From contig JAUQPL010000007.1 of assembly GCA_030550395.1 (NCBI GenBank), positions 2,283 through 66,282 of the forward strand: a DNA stretch of 64,000 nt. Direction: 5' to 3'. Positions 26,489 to 34,025 of this stretch are shown here, one piece after another (the stretch's first letter is position 1; each line of letters opens with the position of its first letter). Made by a program: the position numbers and the translations under genes. The stretch is from Bacteroidota bacterium (GTDB lineage: Bacteria; Bacteroidota; Ignavibacteria; Kapaibacteriales; HRBIN21). Below the pieces are notes generated by a model. The model worked only from the letters and a program-made list of their open reading frames with translations. It was not told where the DNA came from and ran no database searches.

Positions 26489-27672
26489 ATCGGCGTCTGA
26501 CGCGGGTAGGCGAGCAGGGGTTTTTCCGCTTTTCGCGCGTGGTCGCCTTCGGGAGCGTTTTTCTCGGGAGTATGGCGTTGACGTTATCCTTGGCGATTTT
26601 GGAGGGATTTCAGCGGACCTTGTATGAGCAGGCGTTGCGTTTCACATGGCATGTACAGGTGCGAATGTTCGGGGGGCGGATGTTTGCCTACGACGGTGTC
26701 GTGCAGCGTTTAAAGCAGTGGTTTCCTGGCGCAATTGTAGCGGCAGTACGGGAGCGAGAAGCTTTGCTGCGCGGGAAAGGGGGGATAGAGGGAGTGCTCC
26801 TACGAGCACTGACAATTCCACCGGAGCGAAGTCCAGTAATGCTCCAGGCCGTAGAAGGGCGGTGTGGCTTTGCGTCCGACACGGCAGCCGAGCTTTTGCT
26901 TGGGCAAGCGCTGGCGCGCAAATTAGGCGCGCAGGTAGGAGATACGCTGATAGTCGTGACAGCAAGTGGAGAAGGGCTGCAGCCGGTGTTTCAGCGTTTC
27001 CGTGTTGCCGGTGTTTACCGTAGTGGGCTTATGCGATATGAGGAGCTCTACGTTTACCTTCCCTTCGCCCGGGCAGGGACTCTCTTGCGGGTGCCGGAAT
27101 TTGCGGCAACGGGGGTGGACATATTGCTCCCGGGAAGCCAGATAGAGGAGCTGCGTTCTGCCGCGGCGAGGGCAGAGCGAGAACTGGGCTTCCCCTTCTA
27201 TGCCTTGAGCCTGTATGAGCTTCATCAACCGATTTTCGCCTGGATTGAGCTCCAGCGAGTTCCAATCCCTTTGGTGTTGGGGTTAATGAGTCTGGTGGCG
27301 GTCTTCAACGTATTCACGTTCTTAGTGCTCCTGGTGGTGGAGCGAACCTCCAGTTTGGCGATCTTGCAAGTGTTGGGTATGGCGGGGAAGTGGCTCCGGG
27401 CATTCCTCCTTTGGCAGGGGATTCGCTTGAGCTTGTGGGCCGCAGTGGCAGGGTGTGTGGTCTCCTTGATCTTCGCTGTGCTCCAGACGCGCTTTGGCAT
27501 CATCCGCTTACAGGGAGCACTCTACTATGTGGATACTCTGCCGGTGGCATTTGTGTGGTGGCACCCTATTGTCGTCATAGCTGTTGCCGTGCTGCTTGCC
27601 GTGGGGGCAAGTGTGCTTCCTACAGTCTTGGTGCGCCGGTTACCGGTGACAGCACTTCTGCATTTTCGGTAG
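26446..27672 (+). CDS. FtsX/LolC-like ABC transporter permease
   Basis: About 408 residues. One transmembrane helix near the N-terminus (VVAFGSVFLGSMALTLSLAIL) is followed by a large periplasmic MacB-like domain of about 220 residues and three C-terminal helices (VLGLMSLVAVFNVFTFLVLLVV and two more). This is the LolC/LolE layout: lipoprotein release from the inner membrane with a LolD ATPase. No ATPase is adjacent. ATG 26446 overlaps the preceding gene by 43 bp; the longer track start at 26344 is not membrane-like. Substrate assignment to lipoproteins is by family resemblance only. Confidence 0.78.
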   Translation: MGAGAGLGGLFRLLDRRLTRVGEQGFFRFSRVVAFGSVFLGSMALTLSLAILEGFQRTLYEQALRFTWHVQVRMFGGRMFAYDGVVQRLKQWFPGAIVAAVREREALLRGKGGIEGVLLRALTIPPERSPVMLQAVEGRCGFASDTAAELLLGQALARKLGAQVGDTLIVVTASGEGLQPVFQRFRVAGVYRSGLMRYEELYVYLPFARAGTLLRVPEFAATGVDILLPGSQIEELRSAAARAERELGFPFYALSLYELHQPIFAWIELQRVPIPLVLGLMSLVAVFNVFTFLVLLVVERTSSLAILQVLGMAGKWLRAFLLWQGIRLSLWAAVAGCVVSLIFAVLQTRFGIIRLQGALYYVDTLPVAFVWWHPIVVIAVAVLLAVGASVLPTVLVRRLPVTALLHFR

Positions 27673-27677
27673 GGGGT

Positions 27678-27704
27678 TCAAGATTTCGCTCCACGTGCCG
27701 ATAC
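27678..27704 (+). promoter_or_regulatory. Sigma-28 (FliA)-type promoter of the flagellar operon
   Basis: A -35-like TCAA at 27678-27681, then exactly 15 bp, then GCCGATAC at 27697-27704. The enterobacterial sigma-28 consensus is TAAA-N15-GCCGATAA, so ten of the twelve bases match with the canonical spacing. Transcription would start near 27711, giving a leader of about 65 nt before the first flagellar gene. Confidence 0.6.
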
Positions 27705-27727
27705 TCTTTACCGCCACGCTGCGGGAA

Positions 27728-27744
27728 GGGAAGGATACCTTCCC
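27728..27744 (+). promoter_or_regulatory. Perfect inverted repeat in the flagellar leader
   Basis: GGGAAGG-ATA-CCTTCCC, a 7-bp perfect palindrome with a 3-base centre, lies between the sigma-28-like promoter and the first flagellar gene. It could be an operator or an RNA hairpin in the 5' leader. No T-run follows it, so a simple intrinsic terminator is unlikely. Confidence 0.5.
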
Positions 27745-27777
27745 GGAGGAGATGTCGGACCCGTTGGAAGCAGCAGG

Positions 27778-28554
27778 ATGCTGCAGGCGCTCTATACCGC
27801 TGCACTGGGTATGATGCCGCGGCTGACGCGGCTGGAGGTTACAGCCAATAACATTGCGAACCTTTCCACCCCCGGTTATAAGCGTGAGGCGCTCTTCCAG
27901 CGAGCACTGATTGAGGCCCGACAGAACCTCTTCCACGTACCCGGCGATGTTGAAGCCGCTGATGTGCCCATCACGAGCCTGACGGACTACCGTCCTGGTC
28001 CGCTCCAAAAGACTGGAAATCCTCTGGATGTCGCCCTGGACGGACCGGGCTTTTTCGTGGTGGAGGATGCATTGGGACGGCTCTTTGTTACGCGCCGTGG
28101 ACGTTTCCTACTGAGAGCCGATGGAATGGTGGTCACGCCAGAGGGAAAGCGGGTGCTTGGAGTTGGAGGGATGCCTTTACAACTCTTGCAGGAACGGGTA
28201 TCTCCGGGGGAAGGCTCTTGGACATCGGAGGCATTGGTAGAAATCTCCGCCGAAGGGGAGTTGCGCTATCGTTCGCTTCCGGTTGGGACGTTCTGGATCG
28301 TGACGGTTCCGCCTGAAATGCTACAACGCGCCGATGGAGTGGAATTCGCTCTCCTTCCCAATGCATCCTTGCAGAGCCTATCGCCGGGCGAGTATCGGCT
28401 TATGCAGGGCTATGTAGAAAGCGCCAATGTGAATGCAGTAGAGGAGCTGATACAGCTGATAGAGCTACAGCGCCAATTTGAGATAGGGCAGCGAGTTATC
28501 CGCGTCAGCGACAGCACGTTGGAACGGAGCATCGGTATTGCACGGATGGTCTAA
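27778..28554 (+). CDS. flgF: Flagellar basal-body rod protein FlgF-like
   Basis: 258 residues. The N-terminal rod motif ANNIANLSTPGYKREAL and the C-terminal helix motif QGYVESANVNAVEELIQLIELQRQFE define the axial rod/hook family. Internal segments include GNPLDVALDGPGFFVVE. It comes first in the flg operon and is followed by a clear FlgG, so it is the proximal rod FlgF. No signal peptide is expected because rod proteins use the flagellar export apparatus. Confidence 0.85.
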   Translation: MLQALYTAALGMMPRLTRLEVTANNIANLSTPGYKREALFQRALIEARQNLFHVPGDVEAADVPITSLTDYRPGPLQKTGNPLDVALDGPGFFVVEDALGRLFVTRRGRFLLRADGMVVTPEGKRVLGVGGMPLQLLQERVSPGEGSWTSEALVEISAEGELRYRSLPVGTFWIVTVPPEMLQRADGVEFALLPNASLQSLSPGEYRLMQGYVESANVNAVEELIQLIELQRQFEIGQRVIRVSDSTLERSIGIARMV

Positions 28555-28572
28555 CCAGGTAGAGAGACGGCC

Positions 28573-29364
28573 ATGGAAAAAACCCTGCGCACAGCGGCAA
28601 CGGGTTTAGCAGCCCAGCAGCGTTTCATAGAGATCATCGCCCATAACCTGGCCAATGTCAATACGACAGCATATAAACGCGTGCGCCCGGAGTTCCAGGA
28701 CCTTCTCTACGAGCGGCTCCGTACCATGGGGACCAGTTCAGTCCAGGGGGTGGTGGAGAGTCCCCATGAGGTGCAGATTGGGAGCGGGACAGAATTGGTT
28801 GCGACAAGGCGTGCTTTTTCTCAGGGCGATATCCAACCAACGAATAACCCGTTGGACCTGGCCATCAATGGTGATGGGTTCTTTGTGGTGCGCCGTCCCG
28901 ATGGTATGCTGCTATACACTCGGGATGGTTCGTTCCGGCTGGACCGAGAAGGACGAGTTGTGACCAGCCATGGTTATCTGTTGGAGCCTGGGATTATCGT
29001 TCCCGAGGATACCACAGAACTGCGCATTAGCCGAGATGGTGTTGTAAGCATCCTGACCAGCGATGGAACAACGGAGCAGGTGGTAGGGCAGTTGCAACTG
29101 GCTCGGTTTGTCAACCCTGCAGGGCTACGCGCTGTGGGGGAGAATCTCTACGCCGAAACTGTTGCCTCTGGACCTCCGATTCTGGAAACCCCTGGGCAGG
29201 GAACAGCTGGGGAGATTTTGCAGGCACATTTGGAGAGCTCCAACGTGGAATTGGTGGAGGAGATGGTCAACCTCATTATGGCGCAACGTGCCTATGAACT
29301 GAATGCAAAGTCCATCCGTACGGCTGACGAGATCTTGCAGACAGCAGTCAATCTGAAGTCGTAG
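28573..29364 (+). CDS. flgG: Flagellar distal rod protein FlgG
   Basis: 263 residues, the usual FlgG length. N-terminal AHNLANVNTTAYKRVRPEFQDLLYERLRT, with the typical FlgG segment after the Asn-rich motif, then FSQGDIQPTNNPLDLAINGDGFF. The C-terminus ends SSNVELVEEMVNLIMAQRAYELNAKSIRTAD, matching FlgG closely. It forms the distal rod that passes through the P and L rings. It lies 18 bp after flgF with a Shine-Dalgarno-like AGGTAGAGAG. Confidence 0.95.
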   Translation: MEKTLRTAATGLAAQQRFIEIIAHNLANVNTTAYKRVRPEFQDLLYERLRTMGTSSVQGVVESPHEVQIGSGTELVATRRAFSQGDIQPTNNPLDLAINGDGFFVVRRPDGMLLYTRDGSFRLDREGRVVTSHGYLLEPGIIVPEDTTELRISRDGVVSILTSDGTTEQVVGQLQLARFVNPAGLRAVGENLYAETVASGPPILETPGQGTAGEILQAHLESSNVELVEEMVNLIMAQRAYELNAKSIRTADEILQTAVNLKS

Positions 29365-29386
29365 GCGTAAGGTAGAGGGGAGCACC

Positions 29387-30076
29387 ATGTGTGGAATCCG
29401 GGTAACACTGACATTGCTCCTGGTAGGGCAGTCGGCATTGGGGCAAGGGATGGTGGAGAGAATAGCTCAGACGGCGAGGGAGTGCGTCCAGAAATGGGTG
29501 GGGGAGTTACCGGTAGATATCCGCTGGTTCTCCGAACCTCGGCATCTCCAGCCGTATATGGGCGTACCAGAGCTGCGGTGTTTGAGCGATAGTACACTCC
29601 TACAACAGGGTCGGTTTGTCTTTGAGGTGTGGTCCCAGGGGCAGTGGGCGGGGCGGTTTGTTCTTCCAGCGGTTGTCCGAGTGTATGCACCGGAGGTCCG
29701 TCTACGAAAGGCGGTGGAGGCAGGGGAGCCAGTAACGGAAGTGGAGCAGACTTTCCGTTGGATGACTCTGGCGGAGTATTGGCAGCGGGTGCCACCGGAG
29801 GAAGTTGCTTACCTTCGGGCACGGCGCCGGTTAGCGGCGGGACAGGTGTTGCTGCGGACGGACTGCCTGCCGCGGGCGGGCGTACGGCGCGGAGAGCTTG
29901 TCACGTTGTATGCGCAGGTGGGAGCCGTCCAGGTGCGGACGATAGCCCAAGCACTGGAGGATGGGGCACCGGGAAGTTGGATCCGTGTCCGCCGTGAGGG
30001 AGCCGGGCGGATCCTGCGTGCCCGTGTGGTGGATGAGAAGACAGTGGTGGTTGAACAAGGGCTATTGCAGCCATGA
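29387..30076 (+). CDS. flgA: Flagellar P-ring assembly chaperone FlgA
   Basis: 229 residues. A Sec signal peptide (TLTLLLVGQSALGQG) and a C-terminal SAF-like domain (RRLAAGQVLLRTDCLP, RRGELVTLYAQVGAVQV, DGAPGSWIRVRR) fit FlgA, the periplasmic chaperone that helps FlgI form the P ring. Its place between flgG and flgH supports the call. Sequence outside the SAF region is divergent. GGTAGAGGGGAGC precedes the ATG, and the stop overlaps the flgH ATG by 4 bp. Confidence 0.82.
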   Translation: MCGIRVTLTLLLVGQSALGQGMVERIAQTARECVQKWVGELPVDIRWFSEPRHLQPYMGVPELRCLSDSTLLQQGRFVFEVWSQGQWAGRFVLPAVVRVYAPEVRLRKAVEAGEPVTEVEQTFRWMTLAEYWQRVPPEEVAYLRARRRLAAGQVLLRTDCLPRAGVRRGELVTLYAQVGAVQVRTIAQALEDGAPGSWIRVRREGAGRILRARVVDEKTVVVEQGLLQP

Positions 30077-30639
30077 TGAGGGCCCTGATTGTAAGCCTTC
30101 CCGTGCTCAGCACACTGTTATGGGCGCAGTGGGGCGTGTATGGTGCTCGCTCGTTGACCTCGGACCTGAGGGCTGCAGCGGTTGGGGATGTGGTGACCAT
30201 TCTCGTGGTGGAGGATGCGCAAGCAAGCAATGTCGCGCAGACGGGAGAGCAACGCCGGAGTGAGTTACACCTGGGCATCCAGGGTTCATACAACCGCTTC
30301 GGTTTCCAGGCTGGAGGACGATTCCAAAGTGGCTCTGACATCCGTGGACGAGGGGAAACGTCACGGATGGAACGGATTCGCGCACGACTGACGGCGCAGA
30401 TTGTGGCAATTGATACGCTGGGCAATCTGGTCGTGGAAGGACAGCGCACAACGCGTATCAACGGTGAGGAGCAAACGATTCGGATCCGCGGGAAGGTGCG
30501 TTCGCTGGATATCTTGCCGGACAACACCGTGCCCTCGTATGCCTTAGCGGAGCTTGTGCTCATCTACGAAGGTGAGGGGACAGTCTCGCAAGCACAGGAA
30601 CCCGGTCTGATTGTCCGCCTGTTACGCTTGTTGTTCTAA
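30073..30639 (+). CDS. flgH: Flagellar L-ring protein FlgH, without lipobox
   Basis: 188 residues. The FlgH core is recognisable: SLTSDLRAAAVGDVVTILVVE near the N-terminus, ETSRMERIRARLTAQIVAI in the middle and GNLVVEGQRTTRINGEEQTIRI with VRSLDILPDNTV near the end. It should form the outer-membrane L ring. The signal region (LIVSLPVLSTLLWAQWG) contains no Cys, and the whole protein lacks one, so it cannot be an N-terminally lipidated protein like the enterobacterial FlgH. It is also about 40 residues shorter. Confidence 0.88.
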   Translation: MMRALIVSLPVLSTLLWAQWGVYGARSLTSDLRAAAVGDVVTILVVEDAQASNVAQTGEQRRSELHLGIQGSYNRFGFQAGGRFQSGSDIRGRGETSRMERIRARLTAQIVAIDTLGNLVVEGQRTTRINGEEQTIRIRGKVRSLDILPDNTVPSYALAELVLIYEGEGTVSQAQEPGLIVRLLRLLF

Positions 30640-30652
30640 TTGGGAGGCAGCA

Positions 30653-31741
30653 ATGCGGTGGCTTGTTGGACTGGCAGTCAGTGTGGCAATCCTCTGGGCA
30701 GCTCGGCTCAAGGATATCGCTACCATTGAGGGTGCCCAAGGGATTCCTTTGGTCGGCTATGGGTTGGTGACGGGGCTCAATCAGACGGGGGATTCGCCTC
30801 GGGCAATCTTTACGGTGCAGTCGGTGGCGAATCTGCTCCGGCGCTTCGGCGTCAACGTTGTCCCGCAAGCTGTGCGCACACGGAATGTTGCAGCAGTGAT
30901 AGTAACAGCCACCCTTCCGGCGTTTGCCAAGCCGGGTATGCGGTTGGATGTCCAGGTCTCCTCGCTTGGGGATGCTGAATCGCTCCAAGGGGGAATCCTC
31001 CTGCTGACCCCATTGGCAGCGCCCGATGGGACGGTTTACGCCACAGCGCAGGGAGCTGTTTCCGTCGGTGGGTACGAGTTCCGAGCGCTGGGCTCCCGCA
31101 CGCTTCGCAATTTCGTTGCCTCAGGCCGGATTCCCGGCGGAGCGATCGTAGAGCGGGAAGCCGTCTCCGATGTGCTGGTCCAGCAGCAGATCCGTATCCT
31201 GCTGCATCAACCGGATTTCACACTGGCTCAGCGGGTTGCTGAGGCAATTGGACGGCTTCCTGGATTAGCAGCAGGGGCTGTCTCCGTAGTGGATGCCGCA
31301 GCCGTTGCCGTTCGTGTCCCTGGAGGGCAGAGCCGGGACCAAATCATGAGACTCATCGCTAGCATAGAAAACGTTGAGGTTGCACCGGACCCACCTGCCC
31401 GGGTAGTCATCAACGAGCGAACTGGCACGATTGTTGTTGGTGCTCATGTGCAACTCCTGCCAGCCGTTGTGGCCCATGGCGGACTGGAGGTCCAGATCCA
31501 GCGCCAGGTGATCATTAGCCAGCCCCAGCCTTTGACATTGGGCAGGACAGAGGTGGCAGAGGTTGCAACTATTACAGTGCAACAGGAGCAGAGGAAGGCG
31601 ATGCCCTTACCAGCAGCAGCAACGGTACAGGATGTGGCAAACGCTCTGAATCTGCTAGGTGTGACCCCGCGTGACCTCATCGCTATTTTGCAGGCACTCA
31701 AAGAAGCGGGAGCATTGAACGGAGAGCTCATCATCCAGTGA
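30653..31741 (+). CDS. flgI: Flagellar P-ring protein FlgI
   Basis: About 362 residues. Signal peptide MRWLVGLAVSVAILWA, then ARLKDIATIEGAQGIPLVGYGLVTGLNQTGDS, typical of FlgI. Conserved internal segments are NVAAVIVTATLPAFAKPG and VGAHVQLLPAVVAHG. It forms the periplasmic P ring around the distal rod with FlgA as chaperone. The start at 30653 is chosen over the track's 30611 because it begins the signal peptide and follows GGGAGGCAG. The stop shares a base with the next start. Confidence 0.95.
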   Translation: MRWLVGLAVSVAILWAARLKDIATIEGAQGIPLVGYGLVTGLNQTGDSPRAIFTVQSVANLLRRFGVNVVPQAVRTRNVAAVIVTATLPAFAKPGMRLDVQVSSLGDAESLQGGILLLTPLAAPDGTVYATAQGAVSVGGYEFRALGSRTLRNFVASGRIPGGAIVEREAVSDVLVQQQIRILLHQPDFTLAQRVAEAIGRLPGLAAGAVSVVDAAAVAVRVPGGQSRDQIMRLIASIENVEVAPDPPARVVINERTGTIVVGAHVQLLPAVVAHGGLEVQIQRQVIISQPQPLTLGRTEVAEVATITVQQEQRKAMPLPAAATVQDVANALNLLGVTPRDLIAILQALKEAGALNGELIIQ

Positions 31742-32601
31742 TGTCCAGCGCGGTTCAACATCCTGTGCCCACGGATGCGACGGTGCAGAAGCCGTTGTGG
31801 GGACAAAATCCGGAACAACGGCAGCAACTGGAGTTTGTGGCCAGGGGCTTTGAGGCTCTCCTGCTCTACCAGCTTCTGCGCCCTTTGCAGCAGCCTCTCT
31901 TCGGAAGTATGAGTGACTCTGGGGAAGCTGAAGGCTTGGGGACGGGTGGACTTGACGAAGTGGTACTGTTTCCGTTTGCAGAGTTCCTCTCCTTCTTCGG
32001 GCAGGGGATTGGAATTGCACGGTGGCTTTACCGGTATTGGACCGGCGAAGAGCTGCCTGTGCACGGAAGTTCTCTATCGGCTCCCCGACGGATTCCGTCC
32101 TCGTCTCCTCAACAGGTGCCTCAAGAAAGGGAGGGTAGTCCAGCAGAGTCTGTTCCAGAAAGGGTGGTTGACCGTATTCGGGCGGCGTTGCGGCCCTATT
32201 GGGAGTGGATTCAGCAAGTAGCGGAGAAGGCGAACTTACCTTCGTCGTTGGTGGCGGCGGTCGTGTGGGTGGAGTCGGCCGGTAACCCTCAGGCGGTCTC
32301 GCCTGCGGGGGCGCAAGGACTGATGCAGCTTATGCCGCAGACGGCTCGTATGCTTGGGGTGACAGATCCGTTCGACCCCCGGCAAAACCTTGAGGCAGGA
32401 AGCCGATACTTACGGCAGCTTATGGAACGCTTTGGGGAGCTCCGGTTGGCGTTAGCCGCTTACAACGCCGGACCTGGGCGAGTGCAGCGCTACGGTGGTA
32501 TTCCACCGTTTGCCGAAACACAAACCTATGTGCGACGGGTCATAGAACTGTATCGCCACTTAGAAGCAGGGAGGGCTCCAGGGGCTCCAGCTCCGCTGTG
32601 A
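31741..32601 (+). CDS. flgJ: FlgJ-type rod-binding protein fused to SLT lytic transglycosylase
   Basis: About 286 residues. The N-terminal part (about 20-110) has the rod-binding FlgJ domain (FEALLLYQLLRPLQ then an acidic Gly-rich stretch). After a Pro/Ser linker the C-terminal 130 residues form a GH23 lytic transglycosylase: Glu in VVWVESAGNPQAVSP, GAQGLMQLMPQTARMLGV, YLRQLMERFG and LALAAYNAGPGRVQRYGG. In enterobacteria this second half is a glucosaminidase-type domain. It should open peptidoglycan for the rod. A GTG at 31738 is an alternative start. Its 3' end overlaps the convergent tnaA by 62 bp. Confidence 0.85.
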   Translation: MSSAVQHPVPTDATVQKPLWGQNPEQRQQLEFVARGFEALLLYQLLRPLQQPLFGSMSDSGEAEGLGTGGLDEVVLFPFAEFLSFFGQGIGIARWLYRYWTGEELPVHGSSLSAPRRIPSSSPQQVPQEREGSPAESVPERVVDRIRAALRPYWEWIQQVAEKANLPSSLVAAVVWVESAGNPQAVSPAGAQGLMQLMPQTARMLGVTDPFDPRQNLEAGSRYLRQLMERFGELRLALAAYNAGPGRVQRYGGIPPFAETQTYVRRVIELYRHLEAGRAPGAPAPL

Positions 32602-33946
32602 AGTGGCGTAGAAAAGGGGATGCTGAAAGGAGCTGAAGACCCCGGAGATGCTGGCGCTGGGCAAACAGATCTGCGAGAGCATCGGCGACATACTCTAAGT
32701 GGCTCTGCGTGTAAACGCGCCGTGGCACCGCCAGGCGGACCAATTCCAGCGGGGGAGCGATGTGACGACCGTTGCTGTCTCGTTTTCCGAGCATCAGTGA
32801 GCCTACTTCTACTGCCCGGACACCGGCATGCACGTAGAGCGCACACACGATGGCTTGCCCGGGGAAGTGTTCTGCCGGAATATGCGGCGCGAAGCGTGCA
32901 GCATTAACGAAGACAGCGTGTCCACCAGGTGGTTCAATGATGGGGACACCCCGTTGACGGAGCTGTTCAGCAAACCATGCGATGGTGTGGATGCGGTAGT
33001 GCAAATAGTCTTCCTGGAACGCCTCCTGCAGACCCTGAGCAATTGCTTCCAAATCGCGTCCGGCTAAGCCTCCGTACGTCGGAAATCCTTCCCAGAGGAT
33101 GAGCAATTGCTCAATGCGCCGTGCAAGGGAAGCATCGCGGACAGCGAGAAAGCCTCCAATGTTGACCAGCCCATCTTTCTTCGCGCTCATGTAGCATCCA
33201 TCGGCTATTGCGAAGATTTCTCGGGCGATTTCCCAAGGGCTGCGGTCGGCGTACTCGGGTTCCCGGAGCTTGATGAAGTAGGCGTTTTCTGCAATGCGGG
33301 AGGCGTCTATAATGAGCGGAATGCCGTAAGGGTCAAGGGTAGCTTTCACTTCTTGGACGTTGCTCATGGAGACGGGTTGACCTCCGAGGGTGTTATTGGT
33401 AAGGGTCAGGAAGCAGGCAGGGATGCGCTCAGCGCCGGTGCGGTGAATGAGCTCTTCCAGGCGCTTTACGTCCATATTGCCCTTGAACGGATGAAGGGTT
33501 TCAGGAGAGAGGGCTTCCGCAATAGGAAGGTCAAGGGCGGTTGCACCGGTGTATTCGATGTTGGCCCGAGTGGTGTCAAAGTGCGTGTTACTGGGGATCA
33601 CTTTGCCGGGGCCACCCAGGATCGTACAGAGGATGTGCTCGGCAGCTCGTCCTTGGTGGACAGGGAAGATGTGCGGCATTCCTGTAAGGGCGTTGACAAC
33701 CTCCAGGAAACGGTAATAGCTCCGGGCACCGGCGTAGGATTCGTCGCCTTGAATCATCCTTGCCCACTGTTGATCGCTCATGGCACCGGTGCCGGAGTCG
33801 GTTAGCAGGTCAATGAGGACATCTTCCGACCGGAGTCGGAAGACGTTATAGCGAGCTTGGCGGAGTAGGCGTTCGCGCTCGGGGCGTGTGGTCCTGTGGA
33901 TGGGTTCTACGACCTTGATGCGGAAGGGCTCAATCACTGCTCGCAT
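32540..33946 (-). CDS. tnaA: Tryptophanase
   Basis: About 468 residues, the usual length. It is a PLP enzyme that cleaves L-tryptophan to indole, pyruvate and ammonia. The PLP Lys is in SAKKDGLVNIGG. Other segments are FPVHQGRAAEH, THFDTTRANIEYTGA and LTLTNNTLGGQPVSM. At the position where tyrosine phenol-lyase carries Arg (MERG), this protein has AVEVGS, like tryptophanase AVEIGS, which favours tryptophanase. The start at 33946 gives the normal N-terminus (IEPFRIKVVEPI). No tnaC-like leader or tnaB transporter is seen. Confidence 0.9.
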   Translation of the reverse strand: MRAVIEPFRIKVVEPIHRTTRPERERLLRQARYNVFRLRSEDVLIDLLTDSGTGAMSDQQWARMIQGDESYAGARSYYRFLEVVNALTGMPHIFPVHQGRAAEHILCTILGGPGKVIPSNTHFDTTRANIEYTGATALDLPIAEALSPETLHPFKGNMDVKRLEELIHRTGAERIPACFLTLTNNTLGGQPVSMSNVQEVKATLDPYGIPLIIDASRIAENAYFIKLREPEYADRSPWEIAREIFAIADGCYMSAKKDGLVNIGGFLAVRDASLARRIEQLLILWEGFPTYGGLAGRDLEAIAQGLQEAFQEDYLHYRIHTIAWFAEQLRQRGVPIIEPPGGHAVFVNAARFAPHIPAEHFPGQAIVCALYVHAGVRAVEVGSLMLGKRDSNGRHIAPPLELVRLAVPRRVYTQSHLEYVADALADLFAQRQHLRGLQLLSASPFLRHFTAELEPLEPSLLLSGDTVL

Positions 33947-33975
33947 GGGCTGTAGGAAGATGTGGGACGTGCGTG

Positions 33976-33983
33976 CAAAAATA
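33976..33983 (-). promoter_or_regulatory. -7 element of tnaA
   Basis: The minus strand reads TATTTTTG, an exact TAnnTTTG match, 30 bp before the tnaA ATG. This position also argues against the longer track start at 34162. Confidence 0.5.
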
Positions 33984-34025
33984 GCCGGCTTCCAAGGGGC
34001 GGGCACTGATAGAGAGCACGCTGCT

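Noticed and set aside
26915-26945. GGCGCGC repeats flanking AAATTA, resembling a palindromic site
   Set aside because: Lies inside the permease coding frame and is explained by alanine, arginine and leucine codons.
33107-33805. 232-codon plus-strand ORF opposite tnaA
   Set aside because: Shadow of tryptophanase with no motif of its own.
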